A DNA stretch of 64,000 nucleotides from Rhizobium sp. RM (lineage in GTDB: Bacteria > Pseudomonadota > Alphaproteobacteria > Rhizobiales > Rhizobiaceae). The number at the start of each line of letters is the position of its first letter. Position 1 is the first letter of the stretch. Both the position numbers and the translations under genes were made by a program. This document shows, one piece after another, positions 15,582 to 24,918 of this stretch. The notes beneath the pieces are model-generated. The model did not search any database and was not told the origin of the DNA. It was given only the letters and a program-made list of their open reading frames with translations. Location of the stretch: the NCBI RefSeq assembly GCF_013390595.1, contig NZ_JACAWV010000020.1, positions 124,001 through 188,000 of the forward strand, written 5' to 3'.

Positions 15582-17180
15582 ATGAAACATTTTCTAGCAA
15601 CGGTCGCGTTCGGTGCGCTTCTGGTTTCAGCCATGCCCTACGGCGCCTTGGCCGAGACCCCGGAAGATCAGCTCGTCGTCGCAACGACCATGAACAACAT
15701 CCTGACACTTGATCCGGCTGCGATCACGGGTCGTGAAACCGTTCAGGTGCTCAACAACATCTACGACACGCTCGTGGTGCTCTCGCCTTCAGATCGCAGC
15801 GTTCAGCCGCGAATTGCTGAGAAATGGGAGATTTCCGAAGATCGCAAGTCTATCCGTTTCCATCTGCGCAGCGACGCGAAATTCGCCTCCGGCAATCCTG
15901 TCACTGCCGGGGACGTTGCATGGAGCCTGAAGCGCCTTCTCGCGCGCAATCTGGCGCAGTCCTCATTCTTGAAAACGCGCGGTTTCACGCTTGACGCTGC
16001 CGACAAGCTGTTCGTTGCCGAAGACGACCACACTTTTGTGCTAAACCTGCCAAAGGCTGATGACCCCAACTTGCTGCTGATGATCCTGGCGCAAAATGGC
16101 CCTGGTTCCATCCTGGATAGCAAGACGGTCTTGGCCAATGAGAAGGATGGCGATCTCGGTGGCGCATGGTTGACACTGAATTCCGCAGGTTCCGGCCCAT
16201 TCAAATTGACGCAGTGGAAGTCGAACGAGTTCATCATTCTGACCCGCAGCAGCGATTACTGGGGCAAGGCTCCGGCCATGAAGCGCGTGTTGTTGCGCCA
16301 CCTGCCGGAATCGCAGTCCCAGCGCCTCCTGCTCGAAAAGGGCGACATCGACGTTGCCTATTCGCTGCAGGCTCCAGACCTCAAGTCGCTTGAGGCTGAC
16401 AAAGAGGTTGCGATTGAATCCACGCCCGGTTCGGGCTTCTATTATCTCAGTGTTTCGATGAAGGACGATCACTTCGCAAACAAGAAAGTGCGTGAGGCGC
16501 TTCGTTACCTGATCGACTATGACGGTCTCGATAAGGCGGTTATGCCTTATTACGGCAAGCTTCATCAGCGTCCGCTTTCCACCGGCGTCATGGGCGCTCT
16601 GCCGGATGAAGGCTACAAGCTCGATGTCGAGAAGGCCAAGGCGCTTCTGGCTGAGGCGGGCTACCCGAACGGCTTTAAGACAACGCTTCGCGTACTCTCC
16701 GAAGATCCGTTCATGAAAGCGGCGACAGCGATCCAGAATACGCTGGCACAGGCGGGCATTCAGGCCGAACTGATCAGCGGTTCGGGCGACCAGATTTACG
16801 GCGCGATGCGTGAGCGTAAATTCGAGATGCTGCTCGGTCGCGGCGGTGGCGGTCAGCAGCCGCATCCAGACAACAACCTGCGCTCGATTGCCTATAACCC
16901 CAATAATTCTGACGATGCAAAGCTGACGAACTATCAGAGCTGGCGGACAAGTTTCTTCGACGAGAAGCTGAACAAGCTGATCGAAGAAGCGTTGGTCGAG
17001 CAGGATCCTGCCAAGCAGGCCAAGCTCTACGAGGGTGTGCAGCAATATATGGACGAGATCGTCATGTCGATCCAGCCGTTCTCGGAAGTCATCGATACCG
17101 CCGCGTTCCGCAGCGACGTCAAGGGAATGATCGTCAGCCCGTGGCTCTCTCGTTTCGAAGAAGTGTCGAAAGCCCGTTAA
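15582..17180 (+). CDS. Oligopeptide/dipeptide-type ABC transporter substrate-binding protein
   Basis: 532-aa SBP_bac_5 protein with a 24-residue signal peptide ending ALA-E. The domain I segment around DAKFASGNPVTAGDVAWSLKR is the hallmark of DppA/OppA relatives. Many rhizobial members bind oligosaccharides, opines or sugar acids rather than peptides. AGGAGG lies before the ATG. It is encoded convergently to its presumed permease and ATPase genes (17473-20984), which is unusual for such systems. Confidence 0.88.
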   Translation: MKHFLATVAFGALLVSAMPYGALAETPEDQLVVATTMNNILTLDPAAITGRETVQVLNNIYDTLVVLSPSDRSVQPRIAEKWEISEDRKSIRFHLRSDAKFASGNPVTAGDVAWSLKRLLARNLAQSSFLKTRGFTLDAADKLFVAEDDHTFVLNLPKADDPNLLLMILAQNGPGSILDSKTVLANEKDGDLGGAWLTLNSAGSGPFKLTQWKSNEFIILTRSSDYWGKAPAMKRVLLRHLPESQSQRLLLEKGDIDVAYSLQAPDLKSLEADKEVAIESTPGSGFYYLSVSMKDDHFANKKVREALRYLIDYDGLDKAVMPYYGKLHQRPLSTGVMGALPDEGYKLDVEKAKALLAEAGYPNGFKTTLRVLSEDPFMKAATAIQNTLAQAGIQAELISGSGDQIYGAMRERKFEMLLGRGGGGQQPHPDNNLRSIAYNPNNSDDAKLTNYQSWRTSFFDEKLNKLIEEALVEQDPAKQAKLYEGVQQYMDEIVMSIQPFSEVIDTAAFRSDVKGMIVSPWLSRFEEVSKAR

Positions 17181-17207
17181 TCACTGACGTCAGTAGTAAT
17201 GTTATGG

Positions 17208-17238
17208 AAAGGCGTGTCTCAGGACACGCCTTTTTTTT
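17208..17238 (+). terminator. Terminator after the substrate-binding protein gene
   Basis: GGCGTGTC (17211-17218) pairs with GACACGCC (17223-17230) around a TCAG loop. Flanking AAA and eight T (17231-17238) complete a classic intrinsic terminator. Confidence 0.92.
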
Positions 17239-17387
17239 GTGACTCCCGCACTCGACAGGATTTCTGTCGAATAGAGAGAACGACTGGGTACGCGGAGCTT
17301 AGACCCGGCGCAGTTTGTCATGATCCCTTCACTGGTTTCCGCTTACCGACGCAGACATCTTCAAACGCTGGGCTTTGAACGACGGCC

Positions 17388-17415
17388 AAAAAAATACCCG
17401 GCACAGAGGCCGGGT
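17388..17415 (-). terminator. Terminator of the minus-strand ABC operon
   Basis: ACCCGGC (17396-17402) pairs with GCCGGGT (17409-17415) over a 6-nt loop. On the minus strand it is followed by seven U after one A (complement of 17388-17394). It ends the transcript that runs from the GntR/dpp genes. Confidence 0.85.
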
Positions 17416-17472
17416 AAATCGGGGAGGAAGACTGTTGGTTAGTCGTCGAGCGGAGTGGTCTCGACCCGTAGC

Positions 17473-18234
17473 TCAGTGCGCGCCTTCATACTCCAGCGAT
17501 GCGCCGATCAGTTCACGCGCGTAGGGGTGGGTGGCCTGGTTGCCAGCGATTGCTTCGCGAGGGAGAACCTCGGTGATCTCACCATGGAGCATGACGGCGA
17601 AACGGTCACACATGTGATCGACGACGGCCAGATCGTGCGTGACCATAATGTAGGTGAAACCTCGTTCTTCCCGCAGGCGCTGCAACAAGTTCAGGATTTC
17701 AGCCTGTACGGAGACGTCGAGTGCCGATGTCGGTTCATCAAGCAGCAGCAGTGACGGCTCGAGAATAAGTGCGCGGGCAATCGCCACACGTTGGCGCTGC
17801 CCGCCAGAAAGCTGGTGGGGGAACCTGTCAAGAAACGAGACGGGAAGGCCAACGTCAGTGATGGCCTTGCGCATGCGGGTTTCGCGGTCGTCAAGCTTGT
17901 GGATGGCAAGCGGCTCGTTCAGAACGGTACGAACGGACTGGCGCGGATGAAGGGAGCCATAGGGGTCCTGAAACACCATCTGCAGCGTCCTGCAGCGCTC
18001 GATCAGTGGCATATCCCTGACCGATTTCCCATTGATCAGGATATCGCCAGTCCATATGTCGTTGAGCATCGAGATGCAGCGTAGCACCGTCGATTTGCCG
18101 GAGCCGCTTTCTCCGACGAGGCCAAAGCATTCGCCAGGTACTACGTCGAAGGTGACGTCGGGCAGGACTTTGGTTGCAGTTGGACCGAAGCCGAAGGTGA
18201 TGGAAAGATTACGAGTTTCGACGGAAACGGACAT
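17473..18234 (-). CDS. Oligopeptide-type ABC transporter ATPase (DppF/OppF-like)
   Basis: 253-aa ABC ATPase with Walker A GESGSGKS, signature LSGGQRQRVAIARAL, Walker B LLLLDEPTSALD and H-loop VTHDLAV. The C-terminal THPYARELI is typical of OppF/DppF proteins. I chose the ATG at 18234, with GGAGGAG upstream and a 1-nt overlap with the preceding stop (TGATG). It works with the second ATPase as a heterodimer. Confidence 0.9.
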   Translation of the reverse strand: MSVSVETRNLSITFGFGPTATKVLPDVTFDVVPGECFGLVGESGSGKSTVLRCISMLNDIWTGDILINGKSVRDMPLIERCRTLQMVFQDPYGSLHPRQSVRTVLNEPLAIHKLDDRETRMRKAITDVGLPVSFLDRFPHQLSGGQRQRVAIARALILEPSLLLLDEPTSALDVSVQAEILNLLQRLREERGFTYIMVTHDLAVVDHMCDRFAVMLHGEITEVLPREAIAGNQATHPYARELIGASLEYEGAH

Positions 18235-19070
18235 CAGGCATTCTCCTCCAGCCATTCCGGACGGCGATCGAGCATTGCAAGAGGCGCGCGTGCGCCGCCA
18301 ATCCTCGGTTGGGCCGCCAGCAGGCCGCGGGTATAGGGATGGGTGGCCTTTTCAAGATCTTTCGCGGCCACCGTTTCGACGATACGTCCCGCATACATGA
18401 TCAACACGCGGTCGCAGAAATTACGAACGAGATTGAGGTCGTGGCTGATCATGATAAGGCCAATGCCGCGATCGCGTACCAGTCCGTCGAGGATATTCAG
18501 CACCTGGAGACGCACCGTCACGTCAAGCGCGGACGTCGGCTCATCAGCAATGACGAGGTCAGGATCTGCCAGCAACATCATGGCGATCATCACACGCTGA
18601 CCCATGCCGCCGGATATTTCGTGCGGATATTGGTCATAGACCCGTTTGGGATCGCGGATTTTGACGGCGTCGAGCATGGAGAGCGCTTTTTCTCGCGCCT
18701 CAGCCTTCGAGCATCTGAAGTGCCGCAGGTAGGTTTCCGCAACCTGCTCGCCAACGCGAACAATGGGGTTCAGCGAGAATTTGGGGTCCTGCAGGATCAT
18801 CGACATGCGTCGGCCACGGATCTTGAGCATCTCCTTTTCGCTGAGCGAAGTGAGATCCAGACCATCAAAACGCAGTGTATCTGCGGTAATCGTCGCACCG
18901 GGGAGAAGTCGCAAAAGCGCACGGCCGACGGTGGATTTGCCGGAGCCAGACTCACCGACAATGCCTAGGCGTTCACGGCCGAGAGTGAAAGAAACGCCAC
19001 GGACGGCATCGACGGGTGATCCGCCATAGCGGATACGAAGGTTTTCGACGTCGAGAATTGTCTTGTCCAT
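18234..19070 (-). CDS. Oligopeptide-type ABC transporter ATPase (DppD/OppD-like)
   Basis: 278-aa ATPase with Walker A GESGSGKST, signature ISGGMGQRVMIAMML, Walker B LVIADEPTSALD and the C-terminal HPYTRGLLAAQP segment of DppD/OppD. It starts 4 nt after the permease stop. The family often has a C-terminal Fe-S-like Cys motif; none is visible here, and the C-terminus is shorter than in typical DppD (about 320 aa). Confidence 0.9.
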   Translation of the reverse strand: MDKTILDVENLRIRYGGSPVDAVRGVSFTLGRERLGIVGESGSGKSTVGRALLRLLPGATITADTLRFDGLDLTSLSEKEMLKIRGRRMSMILQDPKFSLNPIVRVGEQVAETYLRHFRCSKAEAREKALSMLDAVKIRDPKRVYDQYPHEISGGMGQRVMIAMMLLADPDLVIADEPTSALDVTVRLQVLNILDGLVRDRGIGLIMISHDLNLVRNFCDRVLIMYAGRIVETVAAKDLEKATHPYTRGLLAAQPRIGGARAPLAMLDRRPEWLEENA

Positions 19071-19074
19071 CGCC

Positions 19075-19962
19075 TTATCTCCGGTTCATCTGCTTGGGAT
19101 CAAGCGCGTCGCGCAGTCCGTCGCCAAGAAGGTTGAAAGCAAGGCTCACCGACAGGATCGCTACGCCGGGGAAAGTTACCAGCCACCAGCTATCGAGCAT
19201 GTAACGGCGACCGGTTGCGATCATCGCACCCCACTCCGGCAAGGGAGGCTGGGCGCCGAGGCCGAGAAAGCCGAGGCCTGCTGCCGTCAGAATTACGGTT
19301 GCCATGTTCAGTGTCAGCCGGATGAGGACCGACGGCAGGCACATGGGCATGATCGACTTGACGATGATGCGTGTCGACGATGCACCCTGCAGGCGCGCTG
19401 CAGAAATGTAGTCGGCGTTGCGGAATGTCATTGCCTCGGCGCGCGCAAGACGTGCGATCGGCGGCCAGGACGTCAGTGCGATGGCTATGATCGCATTGTT
19501 CAGGCTTGGTCCAAGTGCAGCGACAAAGGCGAGCGAAAGGATGAGGCTTGGAAACGACAGGAAAATATCTGTCACACGCATCATCACGGTGTCGACCTTG
19601 CCGCCAAGGTAACCGGACGTGGCGCCGACGATCAGGCCGATAGGCCCGACAACGATCGAGACGAGGAAGATGATCGTCAACGTGATCCGGGCACCCCAGA
19701 CCAATCGGCTGAAGATGTCGCGGCCCAGTTCGTCCGTGCCGAAAAGATGGCCGTTGCCGGGCGCCTGCAGCGTGTTGACGAGGTTCTGGGCGTAAGGATC
19801 ATGCGTCGCAATCAACGGTGCGAAAACCGCTGTCAGGATCAGAAGCGACAGGACAGCGAGGCCGAATGCCGAGGTCGGGCTTTTCAGCAGGAAACGAACG
19901 ATGTTTTTAAGTGCGATCAGCGAGGCTGGCAGACGCACGGTGGCTTCAGCACGGGTGGTCAT
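19075..19962 (-). CDS. Oligopeptide-type ABC transporter permease (DppC-like)
   Basis: 295-aa inner membrane protein with the long N-terminal segment of DppC proteins, HLFGTDELGRDIFSRL before the core, and about six membrane helices. The ATPase-contacting EAA loop is ISAARLQGASSTRIIVKSI. The start overlaps the DppB-like stop by 1 nt (TAATG). Confidence 0.9.
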   Translation of the reverse strand: MTTRAEATVRLPASLIALKNIVRFLLKSPTSAFGLAVLSLLILTAVFAPLIATHDPYAQNLVNTLQAPGNGHLFGTDELGRDIFSRLVWGARITLTIIFLVSIVVGPIGLIVGATSGYLGGKVDTVMMRVTDIFLSFPSLILSLAFVAALGPSLNNAIIAIALTSWPPIARLARAEAMTFRNADYISAARLQGASSTRIIVKSIMPMCLPSVLIRLTLNMATVILTAAGLGFLGLGAQPPLPEWGAMIATGRRYMLDSWWLVTFPGVAILSVSLAFNLLGDGLRDALDPKQMNRR

Positions 19963-20984
19963 TAGCGGGTCCTCGGGTCGAAGATACGGTAAAGGGCGTC
20001 AGACAGAAGGTTCAATCCGATAAAGATGACGCCGACGATCAGCACACAGGTCATCACGGCATTCATGTCGCCGGTGATGAGGTTGCTGGTAAGATACTGG
20101 CCAAACCCCGGCCACGCGAAAACGGTTTCGATCAGAACGGCGCCTTCGAGCAGTGAACCGTAGGCCAGCGCAATAATCGTGACGAGCTGGACGCGGATAT
20201 TGATGAAGGCGTGTTGCCAGATGGTCTGGTTCTGGGACAGTCCCTTCACGCGGGCCGTCGTAACATATTCCTGGCCGAGCTGATCGAGCATGAAGCTGCG
20301 TGTCATGCGGGTGATGTAGGCCGAGGAAGAATAACCGAGCAGGGCGGCAGGGAGAATGATGTGGTTAACCGCAGACCAGAACACATCCATCTCTCCGGCG
20401 AGCAGGCTGTCGATCAACAGAAACCCTGTCCGTTCGTCCACAAGTCCGATGTAGAACTGATCCATTCGTCCACTTCCGCCGACGATGCCGAGATGGGCGT
20501 AAAAGACGATCAAAGCGATCATGCCGGTCCAGAAAATCGGCATCGAGTGACCGAAAAGGCTGAAGACGCGTACGACGTGATCCGGCCAGCGGTCCTTGTT
20601 GACGGCGGCAATCACGCCAAGCGGTATGCCAAGTCCCGCACCGATCAGGATCGCAAATGTAGCCAGTTCGATGGTTGCTGGCATGACATGCAGGATGTCC
20701 TGAATGACGGGCTGGCCGGTACGGATCGATGTGCCGAAGTTGCCGGTAAAGACATCGCCCAGATAGTAGATGAATTGTTCCCACAGTGGACGGTCGAGGC
20801 CAAGCGAGCGGAAGACCTGCTCATAGGTTTCGCGGGTGGCGTCTTCTCCAATCATGGCGCGGACCGGGTCGGCCGGCATAAGCCGACCGATGAAGAAGGT
20901 CAGAAGCAGTAGCCCGAGCAGCGTTATAGCTATCGTGCCAATCTGACCGGCTGCACTGTAGAATCGTAAGGGGCGTTTTGACAT
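19962..20984 (-). CDS. Oligopeptide-type ABC transporter permease (DppB-like)
   Basis: 340-aa membrane protein of the DppB family with the EAA loop VTTARVKGLSQNQTIWQHAF and the C-terminal LLSDALYRIFDPR. The ATG at 20984 has GGGAGG 5 nt before it. First gene of the minus-strand permease/ATPase operon, 399 nt downstream of gntR in the same direction. Confidence 0.9.
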   Translation of the reverse strand: MSKRPLRFYSAAGQIGTIAITLLGLLLLTFFIGRLMPADPVRAMIGEDATRETYEQVFRSLGLDRPLWEQFIYYLGDVFTGNFGTSIRTGQPVIQDILHVMPATIELATFAILIGAGLGIPLGVIAAVNKDRWPDHVVRVFSLFGHSMPIFWTGMIALIVFYAHLGIVGGSGRMDQFYIGLVDERTGFLLIDSLLAGEMDVFWSAVNHIILPAALLGYSSSAYITRMTRSFMLDQLGQEYVTTARVKGLSQNQTIWQHAFINIRVQLVTIIALAYGSLLEGAVLIETVFAWPGFGQYLTSNLITGDMNAVMTCVLIVGVIFIGLNLLSDALYRIFDPRTR

Positions 20985-21383
20985 GGTTCCTCCCTGCGGC
21001 CTCACCTCCGGAGAGGCGGGCTATACAGGCTCCCATCCTGTATGACAATTATGGCAAACCTGTCACAGGTTATCAGGGCTGTCAAGCCGCGCCGACGGCC
21101 GGAAACGGACCGGTGTCGCGTAGTAGAGCAAAAATTAGCTGAGAACTATGACTTCCAAGGTGCGCGCATTGAGCGAGAGGGCCTCGGATTTTCGTCGGAA
21201 AAACAGGTGTGACTGCACGAGGATGGTTGGGAATCACGAGATCATCTCGCCGCGCCTTTAGATGGAACGCCAAGAGGCGCGAGCGAGGAGTCCAACTTGT
21301 ATGATCACTTGATAGCGATGTTTCCGGGTCGTGCGGCTCTGCCGGCGAGATAGACCTATCTTGCCAGAAGTTTCTGGAAACAA
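20985..21383. promoter_or_regulatory. Intergenic region upstream of the DppB-like gene
   Basis: About 400 bp without a convincing gene. A palindrome AACCTG-TCA-CAGGTT (21057-21071) lies about 75 bp before the permease start and could be an operator for the ABC operon. It does not match the dyads in front of the enolase gene, so common control by the GntR protein is not shown. Confidence 0.4.
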
Positions 21384-22124
21384 TCAGGACGATTCGGGTG
21401 TTGTCGTGCGGGAACGAAGAAGCACATTATATCGTTCAAGGCTGCCGCGAAGATGCGCGCGCATCCGCTCGCGTGCTGCAGTCGCATTGCCTTCAATGAT
21501 CGCCTCGACGATCAGCCCATGTTCTTCTTGCAGATGAAGATTGTAGTCCTTGGGTCGTGATCCAGGTGCGGAGCCCTGAAGCTCGCCACGCGGGATGATA
21601 CCCGACCGTATCAGTTGCAAAAATTCCGGGAAACGGCGGTTTTGCGTCGCCTCGGCAATGGCAAGGTGAAGTTCGAAATCCGCGTCGCGGGTTGGGCTTC
21701 CAGTTGCCAGACAGTCTCCGACACGTTGATGCGCATCAATGATCGCTTCGATCTGGGCCGCGGACCGGCGCGATGCCGCGAGCCCGGCTGATTCCACCTC
21801 GAACACCGTTCTCAGTTCGAGAAGCTCGATAACGGATGAGATGCGCTGTGTCGTCAGATCCTTGAACGGCTGATCGGGTTTCGGCTTCGTTTCAAGCGCA
21901 AAAATACCGGCGCCTTTTCTTGCTTCCACCAATCCATCGGCGCGTAAAATGGCGATAGCCTCCCGCACAACGGTACGGCTGACGGAATATTCACGGGTCA
22001 GGGCATTTTCGCTCGGCAGTCTGTCGCCGGGCCGAAACACGCCTTCTGTCAAATCTTTTCGCAGCGCGGCGCTGATGGTTGCCGCGAGCGATGCACCACG
22101 TACGGTCGTGTTTGCAGCGTCCAT
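21384..22124 (-). CDS. GntR family regulator, FadR/FCD subfamily
   Basis: 246-aa protein: N-terminal winged HTH (about 15-75; GDRLPSENALTREYSVSRTVVREA) and an FCD all-helical effector domain with metal-binding His/Asp candidates (DADFELHLAIAEA, EEHGLIVEAI). These repressors commonly sense sugar acids or other carboxylates, which fits the linked enolase-superfamily enzyme. I chose the ATG at 22124 with AGGGCGG in front; a GTG at 22136 is possible. Likely regulator of the 13.7-21 kb cluster. Confidence 0.88.
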   Translation of the reverse strand: MDAANTTVRGASLAATISAALRKDLTEGVFRPGDRLPSENALTREYSVSRTVVREAIAILRADGLVEARKGAGIFALETKPKPDQPFKDLTTQRISSVIELLELRTVFEVESAGLAASRRSAAQIEAIIDAHQRVGDCLATGSPTRDADFELHLAIAEATQNRRFPEFLQLIRSGIIPRGELQGSAPGSRPKDYNLHLQEEHGLIVEAIIEGNATAARERMRAHLRGSLERYNVLLRSRTTTPESS

Positions 22125-22399
22125 GTCCGCCCTCACTTGTTAGAACCTGTCTGGCATGTTAGCCGTTATCACGCCGAAAGCAAGAGTAGCATCATGCGAA
22201 CAGATGCTCAGGCATGGGGCGGCGCCTTCCAGCCGACGTCATGCGTCGTCTTCCAGCTACTATCCGCGGACATGGAACTTAAACTTCACGTTGTCATCGC
22301 AATCAGGCGCGATCTAGCGGAACAGGTTGCAGCATTTTAGGCGGATTGAGATCGTAGAATGTTAGCTCTGGATGCTGGCGATCAGGGGAAAGGATGTTG

Positions 22400-23356
22400 T
22401 CAGTTGCCTCTGTCGATTGCGGGCACCTCGGCCAGCGTATCATAGATCACAGCATGGGGAATGTCGGCAACGATCCTGCGGGCCGCTGCCACCAGCTGTT
22501 CCACTTCCGATATGGCTGGGCGACCGGCTGCGGTCACCAGACCCCACTGGAAAGGGATACGGAAGGACAAAGGTAGAACCTTCACACCCTGGACAGGCAA
22601 TCCCCAGAGCGTAACGGACTCAACGATGGCGATACCAAGACCCATACGCGCAAGCGAGAGGGAAACGTAGGTGGCGTTGCTGTCGATGACAGATGCCGGC
22701 TCGACGCCATGTTTGCCAAGGGCTTCGTTGATCCGCATCCGGAGACGGAACGGGTTGGCAGAGGCAATCAGCCGGTGACCGGAAAGGTCGGTGGCGGAAA
22801 GTACATTTTTGTCGGCCAGCGGGTGATCTTCTGCAACAACTGCGACACAGGGCACTTCGCCCAACCAATGAACTTCGATGCCGGGATTGTCGAGCGGTAG
22901 GCTGACTACGCCGAGATCTGCCGTTCCGGCAACGACCGCCTGCACGACGTTCTCCGATGATATGCTTTGCAGATGAACGTGGTTGGGAAATCGTTCGGGA
23001 GATAGCGTTGCAAGTGCGCGCGGCAGCAAGCTTGCGGCAATAGCGGGAATGGATGCCACTTCAATCGAGGTGGGACGGCTGGCTTCGATACGCCGTGCCC
23101 GCTCGCTGATGGTCTTTAGCCCGCTTAGAAACAGTTCGGCCTGCGAATAGAACGCCACGCCTTTTTCCGTCGGGGTTATCCGGGGACCATTGCGATGCAG
23201 AAGTGCGAAACCGAGCTCTCCCTCCAGATCCTGGATTAGCCTGGTCACGACCGGCTGGGATTTCCCCAGTGCCTTGGCGGCGCCGGTTATGCTGCCAATT
23301 GAAACGACAGCAACAAAGGCTTCCAATTGCCGTGTGTCGAGATAATCAGACACCAT
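22400..23356 (-). CDS. LysR family transcriptional regulator
   Basis: 318-aa LysR protein with N-terminal HTH (about 5-65; GSITGAAKALGKSQPVVTRLIQDLE) and effector domain. GGAG lies before the ATG at 23356; an upstream GTG at 23371 is less likely. It sits 43 nt behind the carboxylesterase and is read in the same direction, so it may be the last gene of the large catabolic operon and its regulator. Confidence 0.88.
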   Translation of the reverse strand: MVSDYLDTRQLEAFVAVVSIGSITGAAKALGKSQPVVTRLIQDLEGELGFALLHRNGPRITPTEKGVAFYSQAELFLSGLKTISERARRIEASRPTSIEVASIPAIAASLLPRALATLSPERFPNHVHLQSISSENVVQAVVAGTADLGVVSLPLDNPGIEVHWLGEVPCVAVVAEDHPLADKNVLSATDLSGHRLIASANPFRLRMRINEALGKHGVEPASVIDSNATYVSLSLARMGLGIAIVESVTLWGLPVQGVKVLPLSFRIPFQWGLVTAAGRPAISEVEQLVAAARRIVADIPHAVIYDTLAEVPAIDRGN

Positions 23357-23399
23357 TTTTCGCTCCGCCACGAGAATTCACGTCTTCTATTTTAGGGGC

Positions 23400-24911
23400 T
23401 TATGCCGCGTTGTCGTCTGCTTTGCCAGTCTGCTTCGTCCATAGAGCTGTACGCACATCAAAGGGATCGATCCTGGCGACAAATCCGTTCGGTGCCAGCT
23501 GAAGCACGACTGGGTTCAGCTCGGTGTAAGACGGCCATTCGATTTCCTCCGCCGCCGACCGCTCATCCTTTATGAAAGCGGCCCACAGATTGTGTATTGC
23601 AGCAGCGAAGGACACGTCCGTTACGCGCTGACGTTCCGGTAAAGCGTTCTCGTCACGGCCAGCCCTGAACCAGACTGCACCGACTTCCGCGCCGTGCGCA
23701 GCGCCGAGTTCGTGGGCTTCAAACGCTCCATAGAGATATTTGAGAACCGGGTTCGCACGGGCATGCAATCTGGCGAACCGGACAGCCGGTAGCTGGAATA
23801 CGAGATCGCCAGCGACCGCTCGCCAAATGCCGCGTGGGTTGTGTTCTGGAAGCGCCTGGCGGTAACGTGTGACAATGCCGCACCCGTCGAGGCCACACGG
23901 CCGCACTCGTTCATGCAGCAGTGCTGCGCAGAGATCGAAATCCATCTCCGGCTGTGCCGTTGCATGTGTGAGATACTCTGCCGTTGTGCAGCCTATCATC
24001 ATCGGGACAGGTGCGGTTCGTCCTGCAGCCGCCGCGCATTCCGGATGTTCCGGAAGGCTCGTGCCGTCTATGACGGGCACGAATGGAACACCGAGCATGG
24101 CGGCCGATCCATCGCGTTCGAAATCGTGTCGCTCGTAGGATTCGTTGCAGAGGTCGCGCTGGATTTCGAGTAGCCGGGTGATCGGAAGTTCTTCAAGCGT
24201 GCTCTCGTCGGCGGCCATCGCGGAGACAAAACGCTGCGTCAGCTTTCTGGCGTCATCGGGTGATGCAATGGCCGTGCTTGCGCCGCTTTGCGGCATGGCG
24301 CGGTGAAACAGTCCATGTGCTGCCGGCATGGCCATCAATGTTGCAACAGCAAAGCCACCGGCAGATCTTCCTGCCAAAGTCACGCAGGTCGGATCGCCAC
24401 CAAAACGTTCGATGTTGTCGCGCACCCATTCCAAAGCCGCGACGATGTCGAGCAATCCACGATTGTCCGGCTTGCCGTCGACATGGAGGAAACCGAGCGC
24501 GCCGAGGCGATAATTCACCGTCACCTCGACAATGCCGCTGGCCGCGAAAGCGCCGCTTTGAAGTACAGCCTCATTGGCGGAGCCGACTGCATAACCGCCA
24601 CCGTGCACCCAAAGCAAAACTGGTGCCTTGCCGGCCGGATCTGGCGTGCGAATGTTAAGTGTCAGAAAGTCGGTCCCAAAGGTCAGTGTCGAGGTTGCTG
24701 CGGTCCCGACCGGCCCATATGTCGGGATTTGTGGGCAGACCGGACCAAGTGTCGTCGCGTCCCGTATGCCACGCCATGGTGAGACTGATTGCGGCGCCTC
24801 AAAACGCAACGCCGGTGTGATCGGTGCTGCATAGGAGACACTCAGGAAGGAGTGAATGCCATTTTCGACGAATCCGCCTATGGCACCTCTGGTGGTTTTG
24901 ACAACCGTCAT
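23400..24911 (-). CDS. Type B carboxylesterase family hydrolase
   Basis: 503-aa alpha/beta hydrolase of the carboxylesterase/cholinesterase family. The oxyanion motif WVHGGGY is at 101-107 and the nucleophile is S183 in GRSAGG (the usual form is GESAGG). A late His in AHGAEVG is the candidate catalytic base. There is no signal peptide, so it is cytoplasmic. The gene follows the permease after 7 nt, so it is part of the transporter operon and may hydrolyse an ester or carbamate in the imported compound. Confidence 0.88.
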   Translation of the reverse strand: MTVVKTTRGAIGGFVENGIHSFLSVSYAAPITPALRFEAPQSVSPWRGIRDATTLGPVCPQIPTYGPVGTAATSTLTFGTDFLTLNIRTPDPAGKAPVLLWVHGGGYAVGSANEAVLQSGAFAASGIVEVTVNYRLGALGFLHVDGKPDNRGLLDIVAALEWVRDNIERFGGDPTCVTLAGRSAGGFAVATLMAMPAAHGLFHRAMPQSGASTAIASPDDARKLTQRFVSAMAADESTLEELPITRLLEIQRDLCNESYERHDFERDGSAAMLGVPFVPVIDGTSLPEHPECAAAAGRTAPVPMMIGCTTAEYLTHATAQPEMDFDLCAALLHERVRPCGLDGCGIVTRYRQALPEHNPRGIWRAVAGDLVFQLPAVRFARLHARANPVLKYLYGAFEAHELGAAHGAEVGAVWFRAGRDENALPERQRVTDVSFAAAIHNLWAAFIKDERSAAEEIEWPSYTELNPVVLQLAPNGFVARIDPFDVRTALWTKQTGKADDNAA

Positions 24912-24918
24912 CGTCTCC

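Noticed and set aside
16041-17045. 334-codon open frame on the minus strand
   Set aside because: Antisense to the SBP_bac_5 gene, which has a signal peptide, ribosome site and terminator.
17183-17194. Palindrome ACTGACGTCAGT just after the SBP stop
   Set aside because: It lies between a stop codon and a strong terminator, so no regulatory role is plausible; probably chance.
19063-19965. 300-codon open frame on the plus strand
   Set aside because: Antisense to the DppC-like permease; strongly charged, His- and Asp-rich translation typical of the reverse of membrane genes.
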